A DNA stretch of 31,404 bases. It comes from Halocafeteria seosinensis (lineage: Eukaryota; Sar; Bigyra; Bicosoecida). How positions within the stretch are numbered: the first letter of the stretch is position 1; each line of letters opens with the position of its first letter. The notes beneath the pieces were generated by a model. It did not search any database and was not told the DNA's origin. It saw only the letters and a program-made list of their open reading frames with translations. This document shows positions 1 to 10,930 of this stretch, one piece after another. A program made the position numbers and the translations under genes. Where the stretch lies: positions 1 to 31,404 of the forward strand of contig LVLI01001150.1 of assembly GCA_001687465.1 (NCBI GenBank). The letters are read 5' to 3'.

Positions 1-175
1 CGCCACGGGTCGCCCACGACAACTGGCCTGAAGTCTTAAGAACTGTGTCATAGCTGCTGTAAACAATTATCATTTGCGATAATTCCCATTTGCAAAGTCA
101 TATATCAGTACAGATGAATACACTGTTTATTGGATGTGTATAAGTACCAATGTAGCCATCTGGAAGAGCCATATA

Positions 176-395
176 AAATTTGGGGTAGACCTGAATTACC
201 CCTAGGGGTAGTATTTTTTGAAATTTGGGGTAGATCTGATCTACCCCTAGGGGTAGGTTTGAGTTACCCCTAGGGGTAGATTTCAAAGTACCCCTAGGGG
301 TAACCTTCCCCTAGGGGTAGTTTGGAGTTACCCCTAGGGGTAGTTTGAAGTTACCCCTAGGGGTAGTTTGAAGTTACCCCTAGGGGTAGATGACT
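176..395. repeat. Tandem array of CCCCTAGGGG palindromes
   Basis: The 10-bp perfect palindrome CCCCTAGGGG occurs eight times, at 199, 244, 267, 291, 308, 331, 354 and 377. Four steps are exactly 23 bp; the others are 24, 17 and 45 (about two units). The last three units are nearly identical (palindrome plus TAGTTTGAAGTTA) and the left part is more diverged. Each unit is flanked by GGGGTA and TACCCC, so the spacer can also form a stem. It looks like a young minisatellite growing from the right side. Short ORFs across it are by-products of the repeat. Confidence 0.9.
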
Positions 396-1415
396 GGTAC
401 TCCCTTCTATCGAACCACAATTGTCGTAATTTATCTTATTGTCGACGAGTGGGGCTCTTTGCAGATGTACGAGCATTATTAACTTTGGGCCAATTGTTAC
501 GTGCATGTGCCATCCCAACCTAATAGAAGATACTGCATGCGTTTCAAACATGACATCAGCGGCAACAGCACACGGAGATCTTCGACGGACTCCTCTAGTC
601 CACTCCAGAATATCCGGATGGCACTCTAAATTCCAGACTCTGGTTCCAAGTGTATACCACAACCAGGCGGTACATATATATATATACATATATATATTTG
701 AAATTGATCTCTTTCAACTCTGGTAAAGACTATCCGTATTCTGAGAAGAATACCAACACAAATCCGAATAAGCTGTGTCGCGCGATCGAAATCCAACTTC
801 GCGGGGTTCCGTTGGAAGTCGTCCTCTACTAGGGTATACGGGTCTTTTGGGCCACTCGACTCCGGAGAAGGTCTCTCAGAAGTATAGAAACCCGATCACA
901 ACAGCGTTTGTTAAATGACAATATTGAATATGCTGGTTGATCTTGGCAACTGCGTAACAGACAGTTGTCAATGGACTGGGAACTTGGATCCAAATAAAGC
1001 AGGTGGTATGCTCCTACAACTTGTACGGTTGGGTAAATAATGATCCTTTTGACACACTTCCGGCAGCTATCTGAGTTTATACACTTGCTGATATGCTCAA
1101 TGTGCAGCGAAAGCCCGAGATTGATCATTCCTCGAGGGCAACGGGATATCAGCGCCAGAGCATGAGGCTCCAGCAACCATTTACTTTATGTCCATTACTC
1201 AGAGTTACAACAAGTGCTATAACGTGCTGAGAGATCCTTTGTTCGTCATTTATTTTTGAGAAACGGAATACTCGTGCTAGCAGTCTGCAGAAGGGCAGCA
1301 ACGAAGATTCGTACTCCCACGAGAGCTGATTTCAGAGGCCATCCACGCCTACACGTTTTGATGGAATTTTCCCAAGCCCATGCCCACTAGATCAACTGCA
1401 ATTCGATAGTTTCCA
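396..1415. other. Intergenic, no gene recognised
   Basis: Between the palindrome array and GLUG gene 1 I see no supportable gene. The longest open frame, 829-1176 on the minus strand (115 codons), has no recognisable domain and no hydrophobic or low-complexity signature. An AT-rich microsatellite lies near 671. GLUG gene 1 starts at 1416, with an in-frame TAG at 1407. Confidence 0.6.
671..697. repeat. (TA)n microsatellite
   Basis: An interrupted TA dinucleotide run: two blocks of alternating T and A separated by a single TACA. Confidence 0.9.
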
Positions 1416-3326
1416 ATGGATGCAGCAGGCGTGCACAGCACGCATTGGCTCCGCGGCAGTAGCTCGGATGGATTCCGTATGGGAAACCAGTTACCCCCGC
1501 TAGAGAAGAGAGTATTTCTGCCAAAGCTCAACCAACTGGCTGGCGACAATCACACGCAGAAGCAAGAGGATTACAGCTATCAGCATTTTAGTGCAACCAT
1601 GATTCCTTGCCTACTGACATATGCTCGCACATTTGAACTTTTTGGAAGGGTCCGACCTCCGCACACGAAATGGGAGCGACCTCTGCCGCAAACAACTTTA
1701 ACCCGAGTGACCACAATAGTGCTCCTCTCGATATACTTCGTCTTTGCTGCGTCAATAGATTTACGTAAAAGCATTATCTACGGAACCGAGCAATGCTTTC
1801 ACTACACGCCCGGAGCACGTTTATTTGAAATGAATTGTAGTTCCTTGGTGTGGAATGCTCAAGGATATACCAACAGCGAGTATATTTCCCTTAGCCCTCA
1901 CGAGATATTTGATGGCGGAGGGGAAAATGGAAGCTATATTGACCTGATTGGTATTACGATGTTTAGCGGAATATTCACGATAGAGGGTGTTGAGTCCTTT
2001 GGTGAAGCACCCCTGATTCGGAATGTTCATCTTAAGAATGGGGAAACTGCCTTGAAATCCGGGTTCCTTGTGCAGCAGGAACAAAGCTTCTTTGTGATAG
2101 ATTCTTGCAGCTCTTCTGGAACCATTAGTGACCATCACGGGGGAGGTATATGTGGTTGGAGAAGTGGCCAAAATTATGGTCAGGTCAAGATTTCCAACTC
2201 CTTTTTCACTGGAAGGATCCGGGGTAGTGCTGCGGGTGGGATAGCTGGTTCTTGGGTAGGATATAACCACGGCGTCGTTAACATTACGGGGTGTTTTTCG
2301 ACAGGAACTATTGAAAGAGCGCATGCTGGTGGGATCTGTGGAAGTTCCGCTGGTATCGAGAATGGTCAAGTTTATATTTCGCAATCATACTCAACCGGGG
2401 ATATTCTACCAGATGCTCATTGGGCTGGTGGCATTGTTGGTGATGATGCGGGGTACGCGAATGGATCAGTACACATCAAGGAATGCTACTGTACAGGAAT
2501 AATTTCTGCAATAGAATCTGGTGGAATCAGTGGCGAAGAAGCAGGAAAACATGCGGGTAAGGTCCACATCTCCGACTGCTATACACGAGGCAATATAACA
2601 GGGCAGCAAGCGGGAGGAATCACTGGAGCAAGAGCTTCTGGTCAGGCGGGGACAGCCACGGGAGAAGTGTATATTTCGAACGTCTACGCATCTGGAATGG
2701 TAACAGGCATCGATGCTGGAGGTATCGTGGGGCAAATCCGCGGTGACTCAACAGGCATAGTCCAAGTTAAGTATTCACTATTCAACAACTACACTGGTAC
2801 ATCCTCGTTAGTGGGGGTCGACGGAGGCAACAAGCTTTCCCAAACTTCGCACGGAAATTCTGGGGACTTGGCAGAAATCCGTGGAAAGCTATACCACTTC
2901 GAAGGAATAAAACGATGGTCAGACAACATATGGGTGGTGGATGACAGTGACAACGGCGAACTGCCCATCTTGCGATTCCAGCTCCCGGATCCCATACCTC
3001 TGCCAACTTCTACAACCACAACCGTTACGACACCAACGTGTACTCCATTCCCCTCCACAGCCCAAACTCCGAGTTCCACCGCTACCCCAACCTCCTTGTA
3101 TAGCCCGACGGAAACAAGCACTTCGAGCCCTTCGTCTACCACCAGCAGCTCCGCTAGTTTCACTGCATCAGCTTTGGGCTCCGAAACTGTGACCTCGTCG
3201 AATACTATCGAGCCAACTCATCGTACTACTCCCACATCTGTAGGGTCAAGTTATCCGCTGGCTCGCATCCAAAGGGTTGCTCTATCAGCGCAAAGGGCAA
3301 AATCAGTTACTCAGAGTAGAATGTAG
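1416..3326 (+). CDS. GLUG-repeat surface protein, copy 1 (intact)
   Basis: This is an uninterrupted 636-codon frame. A basic N-terminal region is followed by a hydrophobic segment near residues 98-113, which should act as a signal anchor or internal signal. A Cys-containing entry domain (about 115-240) follows, then seven glycine-rich repeats starting near residues 242, 273, 304, 337, 368, 399 and 434, each reading roughly (A/S)GGI.G...G...G.V.IS.CYSTG.I. This matches the GLUG motif, known from bacterial adhesins and secreted proteins and expected to stack as a beta-helix. Residues 525-610 are Thr/Ser/Pro-rich, like an O-glycosylated stalk. There is no C-terminal hydrophobic tail, so no GPI signal. 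It converges on the PUS7-like gene, 177 bp away. The likely role is adhesion or cell-wall surface, by inference. An in-frame TAG at 1407 supports the start; M22 and M62 are alternatives. Confidence 0.8.
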   Translation: MDAAGVHSTHWLRGSSSDGFRMGNQLPPLEKRVFLPKLNQLAGDNHTQKQEDYSYQHFSATMIPCLLTYARTFELFGRVRPPHTKWERPLPQTTLTRVTTIVLLSIYFVFAASIDLRKSIIYGTEQCFHYTPGARLFEMNCSSLVWNAQGYTNSEYISLSPHEIFDGGGENGSYIDLIGITMFSGIFTIEGVESFGEAPLIRNVHLKNGETALKSGFLVQQEQSFFVIDSCSSSGTISDHHGGGICGWRSGQNYGQVKISNSFFTGRIRGSAAGGIAGSWVGYNHGVVNITGCFSTGTIERAHAGGICGSSAGIENGQVYISQSYSTGDILPDAHWAGGIVGDDAGYANGSVHIKECYCTGIISAIESGGISGEEAGKHAGKVHISDCYTRGNITGQQAGGITGARASGQAGTATGEVYISNVYASGMVTGIDAGGIVGQIRGDSTGIVQVKYSLFNNYTGTSSLVGVDGGNKLSQTSHGNSGDLAEIRGKLYHFEGIKRWSDNIWVVDDSDNGELPILRFQLPDPIPLPTSTTTTVTTPTCTPFPSTAQTPSSTATPTSLYSPTETSTSSPSSTTSSSASFTASALGSETVTSSNTIEPTHRTTPTSVGSSYPLARIQRVALSAQRAKSVTQSRM

Positions 3327-3503
3327 TCAATCTACAGTGTAGATGCTACACCTGCTCCGTGATATCCCCTTGCATTGTCCGCTACTTATCAGGCGTACTG
3401 AGAAGCTGTGTGTCGTGTGGCGATGCGATGCGACAACATGGCAACTACCGGGAGGAAACAAGACCGTTGGTTTGGTGTCAATCGTACACAATGTCCAAAT
3501 GGA

Positions 3504-6094
3504 CTACAGCTTGCCATGCTCGTTGAGATCTGCCATATCAGACTTACGGGTTGAGCTCTTCATCACTTCTCGCAGTGCCATTGTAGCGTAACAGCCACTG
3601 GGAAGTGACAGCCTCAGTTTGCATGCCCAAGTGGCGGTGCAAGCCACCGAGTCAAAGTCTTCGTTTCTTAAAACGCTGCTGCGGTACTCTTCCTCTGATT
3701 GTTGAGAAGTAGCTAGTTCTTCTGTGGCTTGTAGATACTGGTTGCCCTTGCTACCACCTAAAAACGCATTGCGTTTCGCTAAAACGTCGAGATCACTATC
3801 AAATAGCGGCACTTTGGGGTTTTGGTAGGGAACCATTTCCCAGCTCACATCCGTAGGCTTTATAAATACATGACGATACTGACCTGATAGTCGACCCATA
3901 TTCAAGGACTTAATCGGCGCATTAGCACCCCACAATAGATTACCATCCGGAGAAGACGACACAATACAGCCCAAGGTGTCAGCCTTCAGCACTTCATCCA
4001 CAACGGTTCCATCTATTTCATTCTCCGGAAAGCGTATTGATTCTCCTGGAATTGGAAGGACAATGTCTTCCAGGGAATACCTATTGTTTTCAATGTCATC
4101 TTGGGTGACGAGATCAGGTGTAGGAATCTTCGAGTCTGTGTTGTCGTCGTAGTCTATGCCTTCGAGAGCGGTTGGCTTGTCTGCGAGTATAAGATCACCA
4201 ATCACAACTTCCTCGCCGTAGCGTTGTACACGCCGGGAGGCCAACTTATTCCACAAGTAGCTCTGATAAGAGTGTAAATAGAAGAGTCTCGTCGCCCTTG
4301 TTATGGACTTGATGGCTTCAATCGGGTTTTCCAATCCGTACGCACTCAATCCTTCCAGGAGAGTATGCTCGGTGGGTGAAAAATGTGGTAACATTTTGTA
4401 GAGTGCTTTAGCACTTTTCTTTTCCAAAAATTTCTTTCGAGCACGCTGATGATCCTCATCCTCAAGACCTTGCTGCAGTAAATGCAGGGCACTTACAGAT
4501 AGCTCTGGGTGTTTATCATCTAGAGACTCTGCGTTCTCGTGTTCCCAAGGATCGAAACGAAGTATCAAGACGATAGCTTCCTTAAACCGCCCGGCTAACA
4601 GTGCCCTTCCGATGTAATGGGTAGGGATTTCCTGGCTCCCAAATCTCTGAAGACCAAAGTAATTGACAAATCTGAAACTATGGCCCCTCCATTCGGCTAA
4701 GACGGCTGGCCCTTGATCAACTTCGTCCACCGAACTAGGCTTCCATTGAACATTCCGGAGGGCAATCTCAAATCGATTCCCACGAAGCTCTCCTAACTTC
4801 AACGGTCTGGAGGCTGGTTCACAGTCACCAATCCGAATATTGGCTATAGCATGATTAACGCCGGCGATCTTTTGCGGATCGATGTTGTATACGGATATCC
4901 TTTGCGTTGTCACAGCACGTTTATCTTTGGTGCCAGCGTATCCGAATGAACTTGGCCGTACTCGCAACAAGTTGCTAATTCGCGATATCGCACTCATTGT
5001 ATCGATATTGACTTTGTACAGTGTAAAGTAGTGATAGTCAGCAAGATCGCCTGCTGTTGCCGTCATTGCTGCTTGATTCCCATTTCTACGCTGCATGTTG
5101 TCCTGTTCTGCGACTTCAGGAGTAGAACAAGGCTGCCTAGTCTCCTGACGACGAAAGCCCAGATCGACTTCCAGATGTTTCTTATTCCGCCTCTTGGACA
5201 ACAATACTCTGATTCCACCTGTTTGGGACTGTCTCTGGTTCTTTTGCGAGCCTTTGTCGTTTACTGTCACACTCTCCAAGTAAGGGAAACAAACGCGGAT
5301 AGTCTGATGAACTGTCGTTCTATCCTGCTTACTTTGCGTTCTCATAGGGATGACTGTATCATAGGTACTCTCCTTTTTCTCCTCTTGGTCGCTCTCATCG
5401 GTAGGTGACGATGCCGTTCTGCCTTTCTTCCAGGCTGCAACCACTGCTCCACTTCCAATGGAAATGACATCGTTACGGATGCGGTTCACCAACGCCAGTA
5501 TCTCGCGAACGCCGGGCGTTCCAATGATCGGGTAGAGTATGTTGGACGCCCTGAATTTATTGTTCCCTGTGAGATAATCTCCTTGGGTCAAGAGCTCCGT
5601 GGAAGGCTTCCAGCCTTGCTCCAACAGCCAATTTCCTCGCTTTTTTATCTCCTTGTCTTGCTCGGCTGGCGGAGGCTGCTGAGGCTCCTTCTCCTCCTCC
5701 TCCTGCTGTTGTTGTTGCTGGCGCAGTTCCTTCTTTTGCTTCTTATACTGTGGGAGCACCGACTTCAACATCACTATATCTCCTTGAAGATCGATTTCGT
5801 GAACCAAAAAGTCGCTGTATCTCTGCTTGAGGATTCCTCCGAGGCCCGGACTTTTGGTCAAGACACTGCATAGAATGGCCATTATATCCATGATGAAAAA
5901 ATGATAAATGCACGACAACAACCACCACCAACAGCATACCATTCAATGCCTACTTGCGCCTCTGTCGCGGATGATGCAGGAATGGGGGCATGAGAGCCAT
6001 CATTGTTATTATTATCATGCTTGGAGCGCTTGGTATCATGATTGACAGCTTCAGCTGCTGCCGTAGGGGGCAAAACACGCTTGTGGGAGGCCAT
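3504..6094 (-). CDS. PUS7: tRNA/mRNA pseudouridine synthase, Pus7/TruD family
   Basis: Model: complement(join(3504..5865,5940..6094)), 838 residues. The 74-nt intron (GTATGC...TGCAG, phase 2) joins an N-terminal exon ending VGIE to C-VLTKSPGLGG-ILKQRYSDFLVHEID, the family's typical entry sequence. Without splicing the frame would instead start inside the intron. The TruD active-site motif FGYAGTKDKRAVTTQ holds the predicted catalytic Asp at residue 366. NYFGLQRFG at about 453-461 is a second family signature. Family members isomerise uridine to pseudouridine in tRNA and in nuclear or cytoplasmic RNA. Residues 101-120 are a Gln/Glu/Pro low-complexity insert and 190-310 is a long charged insert, which makes it longer than typical Pus7 proteins (around 660-680 residues, from memory). 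A basic stretch near residues 21-26 could aid nuclear import. Confidence 0.93.
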
Positions 6095-6200
6095 GAGAGC
6101 GTATTTACGGGAGGAATTGTCGACCCAATAACAGGCAATACTGACATTGATTGATATGCATTCATTCACCACAATACAAAATGACCAGATACAACTATCT

Positions 6201-6367
6201 ACCACTGGTACTGTAGTCCTCCCCAGTATATCATACCAACAATACAACCACTGTACAACGCAGGGAGGAGTGGAATTTGTAACTACGGTAATTTATCGAG
6301 GCCCTAGCTCCAGCTCATCGCTACAAATGCTCGCTGAAATATAGCTTGCTGTAAGATAGGTAATTGT
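6201..6367 (+). repeat. Dispersed direct repeat, left copy
   Basis: It shares an ordered set of words with 6949-7125: CTGTAGTCCTCCC, ACGCAG followed by AGGAGTGGAA, GAGGCC, AATG-TCTGAAATA-like and ATAGGTA. The copies are clearly related but diverged, with several indels. It lies just upstream of the PUS7-like start codon. Confidence 0.65.
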
Positions 6368-6841
6368 ATCCCCAATACTGGAAACGGTGTTGGGTATGTT
6401 CCATCCACTCCGAACGCTTTTCGCAACATCCGTTTGTGTTGTTGGGTTCGCGTTCGATTGCTACAAGAAGGACGTGGACGTGTTTGAACTGATGAAATAT
6501 GTACATCGATTTGATGTCTCTATGCGGAAGAGTAGAAAAGAATGCATGCAGATGGAGTAAAAGATCATAGGATCAGGGTCGTTGGTACTACTGTACGTTT
6601 TCGTTGTGTTTACTCTCGTCCTTCTTGGTGTAGCACAAGTTGGTACTGAGAACTGTGAGAAAACGACCAAGGGTCTTCTGAACCTTTGCTTTGTGGTGGT
6701 TGTCAACCTTCTCAGCCTCTTTTTCCTCTGGATTTCGTTGACACAGCTTTACAGTAATGTACAGTATCTTCCGTAGTCATTAAATTCATTGGGGCATGGA
6801 TGACCCCAAGTTCCATCACCGCTGCTGCTGCAACTTGCAGG

Positions 6842-6870
6842 CCCCAGTCTGACACCGTGTCAGACAGGGG
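6842..6870. repeat. Near-perfect inverted repeat (hairpin or protein-binding site)
   Basis: The arms CCCCAGTCTGACAC and GTGTCAGACAGGGG flank a single C, with one A/A mismatch. The inner 9-bp arms are perfect. No T-run follows, so it is not a bacterial-type terminator. It lies in the intergenic region between divergent genes and could be a regulatory site or a transposon end. Confidence 0.7.
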
Positions 6871-6948
6871 GTCGCCAGTGTTATGGAACAATACGTCTAC
6901 CGGTATATAAACAGAATAGGTAACCCTCCATAGGCTGCATTAAAATGA

Positions 6949-7125
6949 GCACTGGTACAACTACTGTAGTCCTCCCGTATAGTATACTATACAATATTGT
7001 ACCACGCAGAAGGAGTGGAACTTAACTTACAGAGGCCGTACAGTAGTTCGTGGTTTTCTTCCAGTTTCACGGGCTGCACGTCCAAATGTTTTCTGAAATA
7101 CAACTTTCTGTATAATAGGTAGTCC
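6949..7125 (+). repeat. Dispersed direct repeat, right copy
   Basis: This is the partner of 6201-6367 in the same orientation, about 750 bp downstream. It contains a perfect 16-bp palindrome, GTATAGTATACTATAC, at 6977-6992 that the left copy lacks or has lost. The pair could be an old tandem duplication or the ends of a small non-autonomous element. Confidence 0.65.
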
Positions 7126-7920
7126 GCACAGGCCTAGAGGAAGGGGGCAAGTCACCCAAGTGTCAATGTCCGAACACAGGCCCGTATTGGAACCTTCACG
7201 AAACGACCTTTCAGTTTGGTTCCCGGTTTGACATATCGCTTTAATAACATTCTCGCGGTTAGTTTATTGAGACGAGCTTAAATGCGTCGACAAACGGAGT
7301 TAAGGCGCTTCCTAACTCTTTGGCGTAGTATGGCTTAGTTTGAGGTCCATAATGGTTCCATGGGTTGTAGCTGCTCCTTTTGAAGGGAGTTTTGTGGTGT
7401 AGTCAAAGCACTCGCAGTGACGCGATTCGCTTTTCACTAAGTGCAAGGGGGTTGACTGAGAAACGACGGCTAGTCCAGACAACTCTATTTCCACGTCAGT
7501 TCACGGATTGCGTTTCGTCACGCTTTCGTGTCTCCTAATGGGAACTCTTTCCGCTTCCCCATACCCGTAACTCACAATACCGGTACCAATGCAATGACTT
7601 AACTGGTGTCTTCAATATGAAATGGATATACCTTAACGTCAACAGTGCGTAACTCTATATGAAGAAAGAATCTCCCGCGCGTTGCATGAAAGCTCCACTT
7701 GAGCAAACCTCCAAGTAGAGAGTTAAAGTTCCCGCTTGTACCGAACAATCTTTTATTCGACCTAAATCCCAGGGCTTTTCAAGGAGTGTTTATCGAGCGT
7801 ATGCACGTCGTATACAATGGTTTTGCTCGAGATTGGGTTGATAAGAAGAGGATATATGGTTGCCAGTGGCTTTAGATGGGTTATATGCACCTGAAAGCGT
7901 CATTAAAGCGCTAGAAAAAA

Positions 7921-10176
7921 ATGGGTCGAAAATCCAACCAGAGGGACAAATCCCAGTCCTCCAGCTCTTTTCCCTCCTCTAACCAGCGCAATGCCGCAGA
8001 TAGGAGCACGATGGACGAGTTTGGAGGTGTGCCGTCCTATTCTGGAGGCTACAGGAACCCGAATTCCACAGCGCCGGCGCTTTTCGATGAAAGCGCAGCC
8101 ATGTCGCAAGCCACCAACGTGTATATTTCCTCCATGATTATACGCATAGTATTCTCTTGGTTGGTGGTATACGGGAGTGTTTTGACCCCGGATGAAATTT
8201 TTCAAGGCCCGGAAGTTGCGCATCGATTGGCCTTTGGATACGGCTTCCTGACCTGGGATTGGCTGCCGGGAACCCAAATCCGATCCGCCATTTACCCGGC
8301 GTTATTCGCCATTCCCTACAAATTGTTCGAATTATTGCGGATCGACTCCCCTCGGATGATCACACTGCTCCCGCTCTTGATCCAATCGGCGATCGCGGCG
8401 GTGGGCGATTGCTACACGTACCGGCTGGCGTTCCGCCTGTACGGGTACACAACGGCGCAGTGGGCGATTGCGCTGCATCTAACGACGTTTTGGGTACTCT
8501 TGTATTCAACCAGGACTTTGACCACTTCCGTCGAGGCAGTGCTCTTCGTCGTCGCTTTGTACTACTGGCCACTACCACTCACAGCGTCCAAAAACAAGGA
8601 GATTGTCCAGCAGTATCCCCCCATAGCAGATCTCCAGTACATGCCAGAGACAACTATGCAACGGATGGTAGCAGCAATCGTTATTGGAGTATTCTCGTGT
8701 ATCATCCGACCAACGTCAGCTATCCCGTGGACTTTCCTAGGACTCCATCTGATGTATACACAATCTACTTGGAAGTACAGAGGGGTTCTTCTCGTGATAG
8801 TGGTACCAGCCGCTTTGTATGTGCTTTTACTACAGGTTGGAATCGATCGGCTATTCCTGGGGGACTGGGTATTAACCACTGGCAAGGTAGCAATCCTAAG
8901 AGTCGGCGTTGATGTTTTTACTTGGCTTCGAACGGCTGTGTGGTACATGTCAGTAGGGTTGCTTGCTTTGTGTGGGACTTGGTATCCACTTGCCATATTT
9001 GGCGTATACAAGAGTAAACCTCAGCATCGTTTGTTGCTTTGGATGATGCTTTTTGTGTGCACAATCATTGCATGGAGAAAGAATGCGGAAATTAGGGCGA
9101 TTTCGCTGCTAGCATCTCCATGCATCGTATACGCGGCCTATGGAGCACACTGTCTCATGGACCCTGAAGAAGACGACGAGGCGGTGGCAAGACCGAAGAG
9201 GCAGGATTCAGGAGGAGCCAATGCCACTTCACCAGAGGATGCGAATGGCAATTCGCGTGTGCGAAAACTCCCAAGACCTTGGCTTCGAACCATTGTTGGA
9301 GCATTCTTGGCTATCAATTTCCTCGCGGCCGCTAGCTTCTTGTTCTTCAATCAACGAGGAGGTACCGGTGCCATGGATGGTGTCAGGAGAGATGTTGATT
9401 TGTTCCGCCGCTATCCCGGCATTGTTGACAGCCGATCCGAATCGGTTATGCTTCGTCAGAGTTCTCTGTTGAGCAACTGCACTAAAACGGGTGGGTTTAA
9501 GGGAGACAACATGGAGCAAATACCGATGCGGGTTCACATTTGGGCGAAATGTCATCAAGCGCCTATGTATAGTCATATTCATTTCCCTATAGAGATTATT
9601 CAGTTAGACTGCAGTCCCAAGTAAGTGTTGTTCTATCCCTTCCTTCAATGAAGTCGTACAGCATTGCTGTATCCCAATTGCTTTGCAGATTAGAAGGGCA
9701 TGACAAGACGTTAGAAGAAGAGTTTGTCGAATCGCCGGATTCATTCCTGAGGGAAAAATGGTATGGTGAAAACCCTGGAAAGCCATTACCACCTCAACCG
9801 TTATGTAGTGCAACGATTCCAAAACATGGCCAATATATGGGTCCAATGGCGGAACTGGTACAAAACGGAACTAGGCCTGCGGTTACTTCTAAGGGTCTTC
9901 CGAAACATTTACCAACTCACGTGATTGTACCTGATGCTTTAGAATCTCAGGTCCAAGATTTCCTACACGAGCATCACTACATCAAGGTAAGAACGCTGTC
10001 AATGAGGATTCAGTACTCACGATGCGACCTTAGCCATCTTGTAACTGTGCACACAGGGAGAAACATTCAGCCATACACATTTTACGACAGATCCGGACTC
10101 TGGAATTGACGTTCGATCGTATTCGTTATATAGGAGCTCATTGTGGAGCAAGTGGTTCAATATGGCCTCATCATGA
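7921..10176 (+). CDS. PIGB: GPI mannosyltransferase 3 (GT22 family)
   Basis: Model: join(7921..9620,9689..9986,10057..10176), 705 residues. The introns are 68 nt (phase 2) and 70 nt (phase 0). PIG-B/Gpi10 adds the third mannose to the GPI-anchor precursor in the ER lumen, using dolichol-phosphate mannose. The N-terminal part has the GT22 luminal acidic motif LTPDEIFQGPEVAH (D91, E92) followed by FGYGFLTWDW, which is characteristic of PIG-B rather than ALG9 or ALG12. Multiple hydrophobic helices follow (about 70-470). The C-terminal exons give LPTHVIVPDALE, HEHHYIK and FSHTHF, matching the family's end. The last intron was chosen because the 70-nt version alone restores FSHTHF...RSYSLYR. The first 60 residues are Ser/Asn-rich; M31 is an alternative start. 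ATG follows an A-run. Confidence 0.92.
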
Positions 10177-10528
10177 ACCAAAAAGGAATCTTGGCGACTA
10201 GGATATGCAATGGGTGAGTAGACCACACTAAGCTCATCATTCGCATCAGCAACAGTGCTTGGAGGTTTGGTTTGCGTAGACGTGCAACATTGTCCGTGTT
10301 TCCACTTCACGGTATACTACCAGCTTGGTTCTGGTTATTTCTCCGTAGCAAAGCAGACATGAAACCATACAAGTTCCTATCACGTAACTCCTTTGGGCAG
10401 TAATATACACCTCCAGCCACTACCAGAGAAAGCAGCCAAATAATTTGACCAACTTGCGGGCCGCTAGGACTCGAAGTGCAGGAGGAATCCGCACAAGTGA
10501 TAATCTTGCCCATATCTTCATGCACCAT
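10017..10528 (-). CDS. Hypothetical small membrane protein (doubtful)
   Basis: A minus-strand frame from 10528 to 10307 encodes 73 residues with one hydrophobic segment (about 26-42) and a basic tail. A second minus frame, 10310-10017, could be added by a 53-nt GTGAAG...CCAAG intron, giving a longer protein, but that splice is weak and the second frame overlaps the last PIGB exon on the opposite strand. No family is recognised. It may be spurious. Confidence 0.25.
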
Positions 10529-10587
10529 GTGTTGCTCTTCTGATTGCGTCGGAAAGGCTACGTGTCTACTACAGGCTACAGGCTACG

Positions 10588-10930
10588 CTACTCCGTGTGA
10601 GGAGTTCGCCGGAACCGGTCCAACATCTTCACGTTGTGGCGCATCAACGTGACTGACAGGTTGGCCGTCATCAGCTTATGGAACTTCCGCATCTCCCTTG
10701 TTCCCCAGCGGGAAGCCCGTGCTTTCCTGGCAATTCTCTTGAGGGACTTGATTGCGTCTTCCCCGAAGCCGCCCGCCGCCTCTTTCGCGAACTAGATAAT
10801 TTCCGTGTAGAGGCCCGTATTTTGTCCGCTTCATCTTCTCCGCTTCTGCCGCGATGGTGAGGGGTCTTCCCGCTGTGTGCGCCGCTGTCCTGGCTAGTCT
10901 GTCCCCGTGACCCGTGAGTGGGTTTGGCAC
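10588..10930 (-). mobile_element. Remnant of a non-LTR (LINE-like) retrotransposon, C-terminal end
   Basis: Reading the minus strand, one frame gives AAEAEKMKRTKY and, after a one-base frameshift near 10790, another gives AGGFGEDAIKSLKRIARKAR and MRKFHKLMTANLSVTLMRHN before a stop at 10588. A basic EAxKxxKY stretch followed by (F..F..E)..GGFGEDA..SLKRIA resembles the region after the reverse transcriptase domain in LINE-type polyproteins. This resemblance is from memory of the family. The segment is much richer in GC than its surroundings, lacks the catalytic domain, and is frameshifted and therefore dead. Confidence 0.5.

Larger units (their letters stand above)
6095..7920. other. Intergenic between divergent PUS7- and PIGB-like genes
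   Basis: This 1.8-kb gap separates two genes transcribed away from each other, so it must hold both promoters. It contains a diverged direct repeat pair (6201-6367 and 6949-7125) and two strong palindromes (6842-6870 and 6977-6992). I see no convincing gene; the short frames lack any domain signature. Confidence 0.6.

Noticed and set aside
176-395. CRISPR-like spacing of the palindromic repeats
   Set aside because: The spacers are not unique but part of the 23-bp unit, there are no cas genes, and the window is eukaryotic.
8259-8912. 217-codon plus-strand frame inside the PIGB-like gene
   Set aside because: It is an alternative-frame shadow; the overlapping frame carries the GT22 motifs.
9987-10033. 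27-nt and 47-nt alternatives for the last PIGB intron
   Set aside because: Only the 70-nt intron gives the FSHTHF and RSYSLYR C-terminus expected for the family.
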